Positions 32,781 to 42,186 of a DNA stretch of 64,000 nt are shown here, one piece after another; within the stretch, counting starts at the first letter, position 1, and each line of letters starts with the position of its first letter. A program made the position numbers and the translations under genes. The notes beneath the pieces are model-generated. The model saw only the letters and a program-made list of their open reading frames with translations. It searched no databases and was not told the DNA's origin. Origin of the DNA: JAQVEB01 sp028698105 (lineage in GTDB: Bacteria > Bacteroidota > Bacteroidia > Bacteroidales > Dysgonomonadaceae); assembly GCA_964293155.1 (NCBI GenBank), contig CAXYYA010000012.1, positions 1 to 64,000 on the forward strand, written 5' to 3'.

Positions 32781-34051
32781 TGCGTGGCAATATACTCATA
32801 AAATTAACGGTGGAGTTGTCCCGCATAATCGTCGGGGCGACTTTCGTTTTTTCAGGCTTTGTGAAAGCCGTTGATCCGCATGGGTCTGAGTATAAAATTC
32901 AGGATTATTTAATCTCGCTCGGGCTCCCGCAATTGTTCCCGGCAGCACTCGGTTTGGCTGTTTTCTTATGTGTCGCCGAATTGTTGATGGGCTTGTTTCT
33001 GTTGTTGGGCATTTACCGGAAATGGACATCGCGGTCAGCGCTGATTTTCATGGCGTTCATGACACCGCTCACCTTGTGGATCGCCCTGAAAAATCCCGTG
33101 AAAGATTGCGGATGTTTCGGCGATGCGTTCATTATCAGTAATTGGGCAACGTTTTACAAGAATATCGTTTTATTGGCGTGTGTGATTTTATTGACGCTAT
33201 TCTGGCGCAACCTAAAACCGGTGTTTTCCGCCAAAACCATGTGGATGGCAGGACTTTTCAGCGTGCTGTTCGGCTTCGGGTTAGCAATATACAATGTGAT
33301 GAACCGGCCGGTGTTGGATTTTCGTCCGTACAAGATCGGCTCCAACATTCCCGCAAAAATGTATATTGATCCATCGAAAGCCGATGTGTTCGAAAACGTT
33401 TTTGTTTACGAACAAGACGGTGTAAAAAAAGAATTTACAGAAGATAATTATCCCTGGAACGATTCTACGTGGACGTTTGTGGATATGACGACCAAGTTGG
33501 TGAAAGAAGGCGAAAAGCCGGAGATAGAAGATTTTGATATTGTAAAATTGGATAAAGGAGACGGGGAAGGCGAAAACATAACCCAAACGGTTCTTGCCGA
33601 CAGCGGTTACACGTTTTTAGCGGTTTCCTACCGGATTCAGGGCGTCAGTCCAAAAGAAGCCGGTCGGTTAAAAACCGTTGCCGGTTATGCAAAACAACAA
33701 CGATATCCGTTTTATTGCCTCACGTCGTCTTCCGCAAAAGAAATCGCGACATGGGAGCAAAAAAACAACTCCGGCTTCGTGTTTTGTCATTCCGATGAAC
33801 GCATGCTCAAAACAATGATCCGCAGCAATCCCGGGTTGGTTTTGCTGAAAAACGGCACAGTGATCAACAAGTGGGACAGCAATTCGCTTCCTGCGGAAAA
33901 AGAATTACGAGCGCCGTTGAATGAGTTGCGGTTAGGGCAAATATCCAACGAAAGAAAGAACAATATGCGCAGGATAGCGGTTATAATATCCCTGTTCATC
34001 GTGCCCCTGGCGGCGATAAAATGGCACGACCGCAAATCAACAAAGAAATAA
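32777..34051 (+). CDS. BT_3928-like membrane protein with DoxX/MauE domain
   Basis: The N-terminal ~140 residues form four or five transmembrane helices of the DoxX/MauE type (ELSRIIVGATFVFSGFVKAVDPHG; KDCGCFGDAF). The CGCFGD motif is typical of MauE-like proteins linked to disulphide chemistry. A further helix near 155-170 leads to a ~200-residue extracytoplasmic part with no clear active site, and a last helix (AVIISLFIVPLAAI) near the C-terminus. This architecture recurs as the 'BT_3928 family' next to tpiA in Bacteroidales. Start overlap with DUF1599 suggests coupling. Function unknown. Confidence 0.85.
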   Translation: MMRGNILIKLTVELSRIIVGATFVFSGFVKAVDPHGSEYKIQDYLISLGLPQLFPAALGLAVFLCVAELLMGLFLLLGIYRKWTSRSALIFMAFMTPLTLWIALKNPVKDCGCFGDAFIISNWATFYKNIVLLACVILLTLFWRNLKPVFSAKTMWMAGLFSVLFGFGLAIYNVMNRPVLDFRPYKIGSNIPAKMYIDPSKADVFENVFVYEQDGVKKEFTEDNYPWNDSTWTFVDMTTKLVKEGEKPEIEDFDIVKLDKGDGEGENITQTVLADSGYTFLAVSYRIQGVSPKEAGRLKTVAGYAKQQRYPFYCLTSSSAKEIATWEQKNNSGFVFCHSDERMLKTMIRSNPGLVLLKNGTVINKWDSNSLPAEKELRAPLNELRLGQISNERKNNMRRIAVIISLFIVPLAAIKWHDRKSTKK

Positions 34052-34082
34052 ACACTTTACATACAATTAAATTAAAAAGATT

Positions 34083-34838
34083 ATGAGAAAAAAAATTGTG
34101 GCAGGTAACTGGAAGATGAATAAAAACCTGCAAGAAGGGTTATCGTTAGCAACCGAACTTAATGAAGCATTAAAAGGCAAAACCGTAAACTGCGATGTGG
34201 TCATCGGCACGCCGTTTATCCATCTTGCGAGCGTTGCAGAAGCAATAGACACCGCGAAAATAGGTGTTTCCGCGCAAAACTGCGCCGATAAGGCATCGGG
34301 AGCATATACCGGAGAAGTTTCAGCCGAAATGGTGGCTTCAACCGGAGCTACATACGTGATTTTAGGGCACAGTGAACGCCGTGCTTATTATCATGAAACG
34401 CCCGAAATTCTGAAAGAAAAAGTCCTTTTGGCGTTAGCCAACAATTTAACGCCGATTTTCTGTATCGGTGAAGTGTTGGCCGAACGTGAAGCCGAAAAAC
34501 ATTTTGAGGTGGTGAAATCGCAAATCCAGGATTCGCTGTTCGGCCTTTCCGAAGAAGATTTCGGAAAAATCGTGTTGGCTTACGAACCGGTTTGGGCTAT
34601 CGGAACAGGAAAAACGGCTACCGCCGATCAGGCGCAGGAAATGCACGCCTTTATCCGCAAAATACTGGCCGATAAATACGGACAGGCCGTTGCCGATAAT
34701 ACTTCGATCCTTTACGGCGGCAGTTGCAACGCATCTAACGCAAAAGAACTTTTCGCAAATCCCGATGTGGATGGCGGACTAATTGGCGGCGCATCGCTTG
34801 GTGTAGATAAATTTATGCCGATAATTGAAGCGTTTTAA
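34083..34838 (+). CDS. tpiA: triosephosphate isomerase
   Basis: TpiA interconverts dihydroxyacetone phosphate and glyceraldehyde 3-phosphate. Landmarks: AGNWKMNKN with the catalytic lysine (residues 7-15), [13 protein letters not shown] with the catalytic histidine, [15 protein letters not shown] with the catalytic glutamate and loop 6, and YGGSCN plus [10 protein letters not shown] for phosphate binding. The 251-aa length is standard. It sits 31 nt after the DoxX-like gene, likely cotranscribed, and is followed by a perfect hairpin. Confidence 0.97.
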   Translation: MRKKIVAGNWKMNKNLQEGLSLATELNEALKGKTVNCDVVIGTPFIHLASVAEAIDTAKIGVSAQNCADKASGAYTGEVSAEMVASTGATYVILGHSERRAYYHETPEILKEKVLLALANNLTPIFCIGEVLAEREAEKHFEVVKSQIQDSLFGLSEEDFGKIVLAYEPVWAIGTGKTATADQAQEMHAFIRKILADKYGQAVADNTSILYGGSCNASNAKELFANPDVDGGLIGGASLGVDKFMPIIEAF

Positions 34839-34855
34839 CGCATTTACGGAATTTT

Positions 34856-34887
34856 ACCACAGATTTACACGCTAATCTGTGGTATTT
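34856..34887 (+). terminator. intrinsic terminator after tpiA
   Basis: ACCACAGATT and AATCTGTGGT are a perfect 10-bp stem over an 8-nt loop, followed only by a short ATTT. The weak T-tract leaves read-through to the SPOR gene possible. Confidence 0.6.
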
Positions 34888-34890
34888 CCG

Positions 34891-34898
34891 TATCTTTG
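34891..34898 (+). promoter_or_regulatory. -7 element of the SPOR-domain gene
   Basis: TATCTTTG lies 27 nt before the ATG at 34926. The expected -33 box would fall in the tpiA terminator stem; none is clear. Confidence 0.5.
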
Positions 34899-34925
34899 CG
34901 CAGAAAATATCAAACAAAACCAACA

Positions 34926-35453
34926 ATGAGAAAATTATTATATTTTTTGCTTTTCTGTTCTATTCCCTTGGCGATCAATGCCCAAATAACTCCGCAAACA
35001 ACTAAAGGCATCATCGAAGAGCTTAATACGGATTATCCCGGACAAGGGCATGTTGTAATTTATCAGGAAGAAGCAATCAAAAGCATTGTGGGGCGAAACA
35101 TCGGCCCAAAACTTCCGGTATATAGTTCAGGCGATGGGTCCATGCCCTACGTGAAGATCAGGGGATTTAAAATTCAGGCCTTTTCGGGCAACAACCAGCG
35201 CAGTTCTAAAGACGAAGCCTATCGCAAACAGGCGTTGATCAACCAGGCTTTTCCAGAACAGGAAACCACCGTTCTTTTTGAATCTCCTTTTTGGCGCTTG
35301 CGCGTAGGAAATTTCAAGTCGCGTGAAGATGCGAGTGCAGCAATGCGCGAAATGAGAAGAACATTCCCTGCTTTCGGAAAAGAAATGTATATCGTTACCG
35401 ATGAGGTGAAAATACCTATAGATCAGCTAAATAATAACGCTGCTCCGCAATAA
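34926..35453 (+). CDS. SPOR domain-containing exported protein
   Basis: The start at 34926 ([20 protein letters not shown]) gives a classical signal peptide. The 175-aa protein ends in a SPOR-like domain: [20 protein letters not shown], then [20 protein letters not shown] and a closing strand. SPOR domains bind glycan strands lacking stem peptides at division sites. An upstream in-frame ATG (34896) would overlap the -7 element. The gene order tpiA, SPOR protein, folE is a conserved Bacteroidales neighbourhood. Confidence 0.87.
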   Translation: MRKLLYFLLFCSIPLAINAQITPQTTKGIIEELNTDYPGQGHVVIYQEEAIKSIVGRNIGPKLPVYSSGDGSMPYVKIRGFKIQAFSGNNQRSSKDEAYRKQALINQAFPEQETTVLFESPFWRLRVGNFKSREDASAAMREMRRTFPAFGKEMYIVTDEVKIPIDQLNNNAAPQ

Positions 35454-35476
35454 TAATCAAAAATATCCCAAACCGA

Positions 35477-36052
35477 ATGTCTCCCGAAGAAACCGCTGAG
35501 AAAAAAAAGGTGATTATTGCCGACCACATGCGCGATGTGATTTCGCTGTTAGGCGAAGATGTGCAACGCGAAGGTTTAGTGAAAACACCTGAACGTGTTG
35601 CCAAAGCAATGCAGTATTTAACGAAGGGCTATTCGCAGAACCCCGAAGAAATTCTGCTGTCGGCGCTTTTTAAAGAGAAATACCGGCAAATGGTGATCGT
35701 GAAAGATATTGATTTGTTCTCACTTTGTGAGCATCACATGCTGCCATTTTTCGGAAAGGCGCACGTGGCATATATTCCCAACGGCTATGTTACGGGATTG
35801 AGTAAGATTGCCCGCGTGGTGGAAGTTTTCTCACGGCGTTTGCAGGTGCAGGAAAGGCTCACAACCCAAATTAAAGAGTGCATTCAGAACACGTTAAACC
35901 CGTTGGGTGTGATGGTCGTAATTGAAGCTCAGCACATGTGTATGCAGATGCGGGGTGTTGAAAAACAGAATTCCGTTACAACCACATCCGATTTTACAGG
36001 GGTTTTCAAGGAACAAAAAACGCGCGAAGAATTTATCGCGCTGATAAAATAA
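35477..36052 (+). CDS. folE: GTP cyclohydrolase I
   Basis: FolE converts GTP to dihydroneopterin triphosphate, the entry to folate synthesis. The zinc site and catalytic region are clear: [20 protein letters not shown], then the [20 protein letters not shown] helix, and [10 protein letters not shown] with the third zinc cysteine. [15 protein letters not shown] near the N-terminus is typical. The 191-aa length is standard. It converges on typA, and the gap is filled by a MITE-like element and a terminator. Confidence 0.96.
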   Translation: MSPEETAEKKKVIIADHMRDVISLLGEDVQREGLVKTPERVAKAMQYLTKGYSQNPEEILLSALFKEKYRQMVIVKDIDLFSLCEHHMLPFFGKAHVAYIPNGYVTGLSKIARVVEVFSRRLQVQERLTTQIKECIQNTLNPLGVMVVIEAQHMCMQMRGVEKQNSVTTTSDFTGVFKEQKTREEFIALIK

Positions 36053-36056
36053 ATGT

Positions 36057-36211
36057 GAGGTTGTCTCAAAAGTAAAATCTGCTATCAAATTGTCATTCTG
36101 AATGGATCCGCCAACTGGCGGAGAAATGAAGAATCTATTTAGCTTGACAATGTAGATGTTTCACTTCGTTCAACAAAATGAAACTACAGTGGTACTTTTG
36201 AGACAACCTCT
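36057..36211. mobile_element. MITE-like element, copy 2
   Basis: The 155-bp block starts GAGGTTGTCTCAAAAGTA and ends TACTTTTGAGACAACCTC, an exact 18-bp terminal inverted repeat. It matches the copy at 9576-9726 apart from an internal swap: GATCCGCCAACTGGCGGAG here against GAGCTTTAGCG there, plus a small deletion near the right end. It sits 4 nt after the folE stop. Confidence 0.8.
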
Positions 36212-36220
36212 TTTTATTTA

Positions 36221-36254
36221 ATCGGGTGCCCTATAGCATCCGATTTTATTTTTT
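36221..36254 (+). terminator. intrinsic terminator between folE and typA
   Basis: ATCGGGTGC and GCATCCGAT pair around CCTATA and are followed by TTTATTTTTT. The 3' part overlaps the typA stop region. Confidence 0.7.
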
Positions 36255-38045
36255 CGCAGCCCGTTTCCGGTCGTTTTCATCCAGCAATATCTTGCGCAAA
36301 CGCATTGACTTGGGCGTTACCTCCACGTACTCATCCTCTTTAATGTATTCCAAAGCCTCTTCGAGGCTAAAGATTACGGGCGGAGCCAATTGGGCTTTGT
36401 CGTCCGATCCCGATGCGCGTACGTTGGTCAGTTTTTTCGATTTGGTAACGTTCACCACCAGATCGCCTTCCTTGCTGTGTTCCCCAACCACCTGTCCGGC
36501 ATAAACATCCGTTTGCGGCTCAATGAAAAACTTACCCCTGTCCTGCAGTTTGTCCAATGCGTACGCATACGCGTTGCCGGATTCCCCGGCGATGATCGAG
36601 CCGTTTTGACGTTTTTCGATAACGCCCTTCCACGGCTGAAATTCCAGAAAACGGTGCGCCATAATGGCTTCGCCGGCCGATAGCGTGAGCACGATGTTGT
36701 TCAGCCCTATAATTCCGCGCGAGGGAATGGTAAACTCAATGTGCATGCGGTCGCCCTTGCTTTCCATGGAGCGCATCTCGCCTTTGCGGCGCGTGATCAC
36801 GTCAATGATCTTGCTGGCATATTCTTCCGGCAGGTTCACGGTGAGTTGCTCCACCGGTTCGTGGTCTTCGCCCCCGATTTGTTTGATGATCACTTTCGGT
36901 TGTCCCACCTGAAGTTCGTATCCTTCGCGCCGCATGGTCTCGATCAATACCGATAAATGCAGTACACCGCGTCCGAAAACGATCCATGAATCGGCGCTGT
37001 CGGTTTCTTCCAGTCGCATGGCGAGGTTTTTGTCCAACTCCCGCAGCAACCGCTCATAAATATGCCGCGAAGTAACGTATTTCCCGTCTTGCCCGTAAAA
37101 CGGGGAGTTGTTGATCGTGAACAACATTGACATGGTGGGTTCGTCAATCGCAATGGGATCAAGTGGTTGCGGTTTTTCCAAATCGGTGATCGTATCACCG
37201 ATCTCAAACGATTCAATGCCCACTAACGCACAAATATCGCCCGAAGAAACCTCGTCCACTTTCGTGCGCCCCAGTCCTTCAAACACGTTGAGTTCTTTGA
37301 TGCGCGTTTTCACGATGCTTCCATCGCGCTTGCAAAGCGCGTAGTCTTTTCCCTGTTGCAATGTACCCCTGTGAACGCGTCCTACGGCAATCCTCCCAAC
37401 GTAGTTGGAATAATCGAGCGATGTGATGAGCATCTGTGGAATGCCTTCGCGTACTTTCGGTGCGGGAATGTATTTTATGATTGCGTCCAGCAACGGCAGG
37501 ATATTATCGGACGGTTTTTTCCAGTCGTCAGACATCCATCCCTGTTTAGCCGATCCGTAAATGGTGGGGAAATCCAGTTGTTCTTCCGTCGCATCGAGGT
37601 TGAACATCAGATCGAAAACCTGTTCCTGCACTTCTTCCGGTCGGCAGTTCGGCTTGTCCACTTTATTGACAACCAAAATGGGTTTTAACCCGATTTCCAG
37701 CGCTTTTTGCAGTACGAAACGCGTTTGCGGCATCGGGCCTTCAAATGCGTCAACCAGCAGCAGGCAACCGTCGGCCATATTAAGCACGCGCTCCACTTCT
37801 CCGCCGAAATCGGCGTGGCCGGGCGTGTCTATAATATTAATTTTGGTGTCTTTGTAACGGATTGACACGTTTTTTGAAAGGATGGTTATCCCGCGTTCGC
37901 GCTCCAGATCATTGTTGTCGAGAATCAAATCTTCGGTTTGCTGGTTATCGCGAAAGAGGTGTCCTGCCATTAACATCTTGTCCACCAGTGTGGTTTTACC
38001 ATGATCCACGTGTGCGATGATGGCTATATTTCGAATATTTTGCAT
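36246..38045 (-). CDS. typA: translational GTPase TypA/BipA
   Basis: TypA is a ribosome-associated EF-G-like GTPase involved in 50S assembly and stress. G-motifs: AHVDHGKT (G1), the switch REGITI, DTPGH (G3), NKVDKP (G4). Further domains are the EF-Tu domain 2, an EF-G C-terminal fold and the BipA-specific C-terminus ([20 protein letters not shown]). The start at 38045 ([16 protein letters not shown]) is the family start, 599 aa; an ATG eight codons upstream is not conserved. Promoter element at 38067-38074. Confidence 0.96.
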   Translation of the reverse strand: MQNIRNIAIIAHVDHGKTTLVDKMLMAGHLFRDNQQTEDLILDNNDLERERGITILSKNVSIRYKDTKINIIDTPGHADFGGEVERVLNMADGCLLLVDAFEGPMPQTRFVLQKALEIGLKPILVVNKVDKPNCRPEEVQEQVFDLMFNLDATEEQLDFPTIYGSAKQGWMSDDWKKPSDNILPLLDAIIKYIPAPKVREGIPQMLITSLDYSNYVGRIAVGRVHRGTLQQGKDYALCKRDGSIVKTRIKELNVFEGLGRTKVDEVSSGDICALVGIESFEIGDTITDLEKPQPLDPIAIDEPTMSMLFTINNSPFYGQDGKYVTSRHIYERLLRELDKNLAMRLEETDSADSWIVFGRGVLHLSVLIETMRREGYELQVGQPKVIIKQIGGEDHEPVEQLTVNLPEEYASKIIDVITRRKGEMRSMESKGDRMHIEFTIPSRGIIGLNNIVLTLSAGEAIMAHRFLEFQPWKGVIEKRQNGSIIAGESGNAYAYALDKLQDRGKFFIEPQTDVYAGQVVGEHSKEGDLVVNVTKSKKLTNVRASGSDDKAQLAPPVIFSLEEALEYIKEDEYVEVTPKSMRLRKILLDENDRKRAAKK

Positions 38046-38066
38046 GTGCGGTCTTTTTTGAGGGCG

Positions 38067-38074
38067 CAAAGATA
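38067..38074 (-). promoter_or_regulatory. -7 element of typA
   Basis: The minus strand reads TATCTTTG, 21 nt before the ATG at 38045. Confidence 0.6.
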
Positions 38075-38220
38075 CGATATTTTATGAAAAATTTTATGAT
38101 TTAGGTCTTTACAATTTACGACAGCCGTATTAAATGATGCAAAAAAGGCGTCGGTATGTTTATAACTATAAAAAAATAGTGCTAAACTGTTATTTGTAGT
38201 TATATTTACAAACAAAGTAG

Positions 38221-38249
38221 TTGCATTGATCTTTTTTTATCTATATTTG
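38221..38249 (+). promoter_or_regulatory. promoter of the BlaI-M56 operon
   Basis: TTG at 38221-38223, an 18-nt gap, and TATATTTG at 38242-38249, 31 nt before the ATG. BlaI-type repressors usually control their own promoter, so an operator probably overlaps; a TTTATCTATATTTGTGGTG stretch is available but no clear dyad was found. Confidence 0.6.
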
Positions 38250-38278
38250 TGGTGTAACTTTTTAAAAATAACGAAGCT

Positions 38279-38641
38279 ATGAAACGATTGACTGAGAAAG
38301 AAGAAGAGATCATGCATTATTTGTGGAGCCGTGGGCCGATGTTCGTGCGGGATATATTGGATATATTCCCCGATCCCAAACCGCATTACAACACGGTTTC
38401 AACCGTAATTCGCGTGCTGGAGGAAAAAGGTTTTGTGGAACACAAAGTGTATGGCAACACATACCAGTATGCGGCAAAAGTATCGCGAGACCAGTATAAG
38501 GGTAAAGCACTGCGGCGCGTGGTTTCGAATTATTTCGATAACTCCTACACCAACGTGGTTTCCACCCTGATTGAAGAAGAACGTGTTTCGGTGGACGAGC
38601 TGAAAAAACTGATCAAGAAGATAGAAAAAGGCAAAAAATAA
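38279..38641 (+). CDS. BlaI/MecI/CopY family transcriptional regulator
   Basis: The 120-aa protein has a winged helix in the first ~75 residues (LTEKEEEIMHYLWSRGPMFV; PHYNTVSTVIRVLEEKGFVE) and a C-terminal dimerisation helix with the protease-sensitive region (YFDNSYTNVVSTLIEEERVS). BlaI repressors are cleaved when a BlaR1-type M56 peptidase is triggered. The M56 gene starts 18 nt downstream. There is no beta-lactamase gene nearby, so the signal is more likely envelope stress or a metal; this is inference. Confidence 0.92.
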   Translation: MKRLTEKEEEIMHYLWSRGPMFVRDILDIFPDPKPHYNTVSTVIRVLEEKGFVEHKVYGNTYQYAAKVSRDQYKGKALRRVVSNYFDNSYTNVVSTLIEEERVSVDELKKLIKKIEKGKK

Positions 38642-38659
38642 CCAAAAAACGATGTAATT

Positions 38660-40087
38660 ATGGGCGCATTTATTTTATACATGGCAAAAGCATCGGTATG
38701 TTTGCTCTTTTTCTCCATTTTTTTCCGGTTGCTGATGATGCGCGAGACGTTTTTCCGCTTCAACCGGGTAACGTTGCTGGCGGGATTGGTCGTTTGCAGC
38801 CTGATGCCGATGATCAACCTTCAGACAATTAATCCATTGGGATTTCAGCGGCCGATAGCGCATCTCGAGAAAATGATCAACACATACGAATACCTGCCCG
38901 TAACACTTCCCGAGACAGATGGAAGCACACCTGCTGTTGACACCGGCGCAGCCGATGCACAAACAGGCAACGATACCGTTTCCGAAAAAAAATCGTTTCC
39001 GCTGTTCGGGATCGTTTTTTTGCTGTACCTGCTTGGCGTGTTGTTTATGCTTGTGAGAATGGCTGTTTCGGTGTTCCGGTTGCAACAAGTTGTGCGAAAA
39101 AACAAGGCCGTGAAACATAATGGTTACGAATTGATCGTGAGCAAAGAAAAGGTGGTGCCGTTCAGTTTCTTTCGGAAAATTGTGATTTCCGAGGCCGATT
39201 ATGCCGCCAATCCCGATGAAATAATCCTGCACGAGCAAATGCACATTGACCGCAGGCACAGTGTGGATGTCATCATTTCGGAATTGTTTTTGGCAATGCA
39301 CTGGTTTAACCCGGCGGTGTGGTCTCTTAGCCGCGATTTGCGCGAAATTCACGAGTATGAAGCCGATAGCGGCGTGCTGGAACACGGCGTTAATCCGCAA
39401 AAATACCAGTTGTTGCTGGTAAAGAAGGCCGTGGGCGAGAAACAGTTCGGCGCCATCACCAACGGATTTAACCAGCCGAAAATACGCAACCGCATTATGA
39501 TGATGCTGCGCAGCGATTCCACCGCTTGGGCACGGCTGAAAGCGCTGGCCGTACTACCGATTTTTGCTGTTGTGTTGCTGTCGTTCTCGCAACCTGTTGC
39601 GAAGCAACAAAACGAATTACGGTACGATGACGGAGAAATTATCCGCAACGAAGAATTCAAGGATTCGTACGCGCTTATCGAGAAACGATATACCGATAAC
39701 TCAATCATCGTTTTTCTGAATTCCAAAAACGAACTGCTGTTCATGACCCGCCATTCCGATGCGGCCAGCATAAAGGCATTGCAACTGGAAAACAAGGCAG
39801 CATCGGTGCAATCGCTGGAAAAGATTATCCTTAGCCAGCTTCGTGTGAAAGACCTTCATTCCATTGATTTTATCCTGATCGCTCCCGAAGATGCATATAT
39901 GCAGACGATCACGCAAGTGAAAAACGTGATGGTACAAGCCTATGAATCGGCGCTGTCGGAACTTGAGAAAGGTGGAAAGGGCGTAGCGCTGCACGATCTC
40001 CCGCTTACCATCAAATACACGATGCATCGCTACCAAACCGGCGGCGAGGTGGATATTGCGGAAAAACTGATGCAGGTTATTCAGTAA
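38660..40087 (+). CDS. M56 family (BlaR1-like) membrane metallopeptidase, paralogue 1
   Basis: Three N-terminal hydrophobic helices (about 5-27, 35-52, 114-138) precede the cytoplasmic zinc-peptidase domain with HEQMH (His191, Glu192, His195) and HEYEAD (231-236) as the third-ligand region. A fourth helix near 290-306 (LAVLPIFAVVLLSF) leads to a ~165-residue external domain ending …LMQVIQ. No penicillin-binding sensor motif (SxxK) of the BlaR type is obvious outside. It should cleave the BlaI-type regulator encoded just before it. Its closest relative is the next gene. Confidence 0.9.
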   Translation: MGAFILYMAKASVCLLFFSIFFRLLMMRETFFRFNRVTLLAGLVVCSLMPMINLQTINPLGFQRPIAHLEKMINTYEYLPVTLPETDGSTPAVDTGAADAQTGNDTVSEKKSFPLFGIVFLLYLLGVLFMLVRMAVSVFRLQQVVRKNKAVKHNGYELIVSKEKVVPFSFFRKIVISEADYAANPDEIILHEQMHIDRRHSVDVIISELFLAMHWFNPAVWSLSRDLREIHEYEADSGVLEHGVNPQKYQLLLVKKAVGEKQFGAITNGFNQPKIRNRIMMMLRSDSTAWARLKALAVLPIFAVVLLSFSQPVAKQQNELRYDDGEIIRNEEFKDSYALIEKRYTDNSIIVFLNSKNELLFMTRHSDAASIKALQLENKAASVQSLEKIILSQLRVKDLHSIDFILIAPEDAYMQTITQVKNVMVQAYESALSELEKGGKGVALHDLPLTIKYTMHRYQTGGEVDIAEKLMQVIQ

Positions 40088-40099
40088 AAACGGAAAAAG

Positions 40100-41899
40100 A
40101 TGGCTGTTTTTCTTGTATATTTAGTAAAATCGACAATTTGTCTGACGGTATTTTCGGTTTTCTTCCGGTTGTTGCTGACGAAGGAAACATTCTTCCGTAT
40201 TACAAGAATTGCGTTGATTTCAGGCTTAGTGGTGTGCAGCATTTTACCTTTTGTAAAGATCAGAACGAACCACACGTACTCGTTGCAACAGCCTGTTTTT
40301 CAATTGGAAGAAAGACTGTTATCCGAAAAAACAGTGAGAGGAAACAATACGGATGCCACAATAACGGAAAATTTGACACCCACTGCCGATGATCAGATGG
40401 CTATTCATCCGGCTACCGATGAAAATAACGCTAAAAACATGCCTCGGTACACCATTGTGATAATCGTTTACTGGATCGGTTTCAGTTTCATGATCGTACG
40501 TTTCGCGATATCGCTTATTCGTATCTGTCAACTGATCTCAAAAAGCAGATTGATCAAGTCGGACGGATACACACTGGTCGTTACCTCCAAAGATGTTGTA
40601 GCGTTCAGTTTTTTCCGCTACATCGTTCTGTCGGAAAAAGATTACACGGATAATCCTGATGAAATTATCCTGCATGAACAAATGCACATGCGCCGCCGGC
40701 ACAACCTGGACATCGTGTTTTCGGAACTATTTCTGACGTTGCATTGGTTTAACCCTATGGTTTGGTTGCTGTCCCGCGATTTACGTGAAATTCATGAGTA
40801 CGAAGCCGATAATGCGGTTATTCGCAAAGGCATCGATACCACAAAATATCAATTGTTGTTAGTTAAAAAGGCTGTTGGCGAAAGGCGCTTCACTTCCGTT
40901 GTCAACAGTTTTAATCAATCAAAAATTAAAAACAGAATTACTATGATGTTAAAAAAAGAATCCACCCGGTGGGCGCAACTCAAGGTGTTGTTTGTTGTGC
41001 CGTTGGCGGCTGTAATGCTCGCAGCATTTGCACAGCCCGCAGTTGAAAAGAAAACATCGGATATCCTTCAACAGGATAATCCCGAAAGTGTAGTGAAACA
41101 GGTGCAGTCCGATCCGTACTTTTACTGGAATCAGGTGCAGGAGTATTGTGAGAAAAAGGGAATTGATCCGAAGAATATGAATCTTAAAGATATTGCGGCC
41201 CGTAAGCATCTAGTAGTTATGCTGATCAATTCGAAGAATCAAGTTTTGTATGAAAATGGCTCATCTACAGAGTGGTTTAAAACCCTCGAGGAGTCAAAAA
41301 GCGATGCATCGGTTCAGGCATTGAAAAAAATGATCGTAGAAACGATGGTAAAAAGTGAAGATAACCCTATTTTCTTTACTTTCCAAAGCGATAAATCCGC
41401 ATCAACCAACTTCGTTGTTCATCTTATCAATACCACACTTCCAAAAGCATATGAAGCAGCGTTGCAAGAAGTTTCCGTAAAGACTAATACAACTGTAAAT
41501 CAATTAAAAAAGGAGAAACCTCTGTTGCTTTTGTATGCTGATCCGAAAACGTATACCGGAAACGCAAATAATGAAGTGCGTTCCAAGGAAGAAATAAGTG
41601 AAACTTTTACGATCAATACTTCAACTGAAAAAAATGGTAAAGAAGAGACGAGTTTCTGGAAAGTAATTCGAAAAAACACAGGAAATGATACTCAAACCGT
41701 AACCATCCGTCAGCAAATTTTATCCGGTAGTGAAGTGATCGAAGAAAAAAGTTCTTCGCCTTCGATGTTTAGCCCAACAGATATTGCATTGATAGGTGTT
41801 GGGACAGATATGACCCAAGTCGATATTAATGGATTAAAAACTCATATTCTGGATAAAGGGTTTAAAGCGAAAGAAGTGTATTTTATTCTCAGTATGTAG
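40100..41899 (+). CDS. M56 family (BlaR1-like) membrane metallopeptidase, paralogue 2
   Basis: This is a tandem duplicate of the preceding gene, starting 12 nt after it. The same plan is present: helices at about 3-25, 35-52 and 116-140; HEQMH at 192-196 followed by MRRRHNLD; HEYEAD about 40 residues later; a fourth helix (VVPLAAVMLAAFAQP) and then a longer external domain of about 290 residues. The external domains of the two have diverged far more than the membrane and peptidase parts, suggesting two different ligands for one repressor. An inverted-repeat terminator follows at 41957. Confidence 0.9.
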   Translation: MAVFLVYLVKSTICLTVFSVFFRLLLTKETFFRITRIALISGLVVCSILPFVKIRTNHTYSLQQPVFQLEERLLSEKTVRGNNTDATITENLTPTADDQMAIHPATDENNAKNMPRYTIVIIVYWIGFSFMIVRFAISLIRICQLISKSRLIKSDGYTLVVTSKDVVAFSFFRYIVLSEKDYTDNPDEIILHEQMHMRRRHNLDIVFSELFLTLHWFNPMVWLLSRDLREIHEYEADNAVIRKGIDTTKYQLLLVKKAVGERRFTSVVNSFNQSKIKNRITMMLKKESTRWAQLKVLFVVPLAAVMLAAFAQPAVEKKTSDILQQDNPESVVKQVQSDPYFYWNQVQEYCEKKGIDPKNMNLKDIAARKHLVVMLINSKNQVLYENGSSTEWFKTLEESKSDASVQALKKMIVETMVKSEDNPIFFTFQSDKSASTNFVVHLINTTLPKAYEAALQEVSVKTNTTVNQLKKEKPLLLLYADPKTYTGNANNEVRSKEEISETFTINTSTEKNGKEETSFWKVIRKNTGNDTQTVTIRQQILSGSEVIEEKSSSPSMFSPTDIALIGVGTDMTQVDINGLKTHILDKGFKAKEVYFILSM

Positions 41900-41956
41900 T
41901 TTATTGAATTTGAAGCAGGTTCGCTAAGATATTTTTTAAAAAATATTGCAAACAGC

Positions 41957-42001
41957 AAACGGCCGGCAAAAGGCGCTTCACTTCCGTAGCCGGCCGTTTT
42001 T
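41957..42001 (+). terminator. intrinsic terminator after the M56 genes
   Basis: AAACGGCCGGC and GCCGGCCGTTT pair perfectly, followed by TT. The 21-nt loop contains a 19-bp copy of a piece of the upstream M56 gene (40881-40899). Confidence 0.8.
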
Positions 42002-42132
42002 CGTGGAAAAATGTAAAAAAAGAATTACCACGATTTGAATTACAGACTACAAATCTAAAGAAATTTTTTATATATCGTGCATTTTTAACATCCTAAGCCG
42101 GCGACGAGGTTTTCTAAATCCGCTGCTTTTTG

Positions 42133-42140
42133 TATCTTTG
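42133..42140 (+). promoter_or_regulatory. -7 element of the TonB-domain gene
   Basis: TATCTTTG, 46 nt before the chosen ATG at 42187. A clear -33 box was not found. Confidence 0.55.
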
Positions 42141-42186
42141 CAGCTAATTTCAGAAAAAATCATATAGCTTATAAATGTTACTCGGC

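Noticed and set aside
38660..41899. Beta-lactam resistance locus
   Set aside because: No beta-lactamase or penicillin-binding sensor domain is encoded near the BlaI/M56 genes; the families have broader roles in Bacteroidota.
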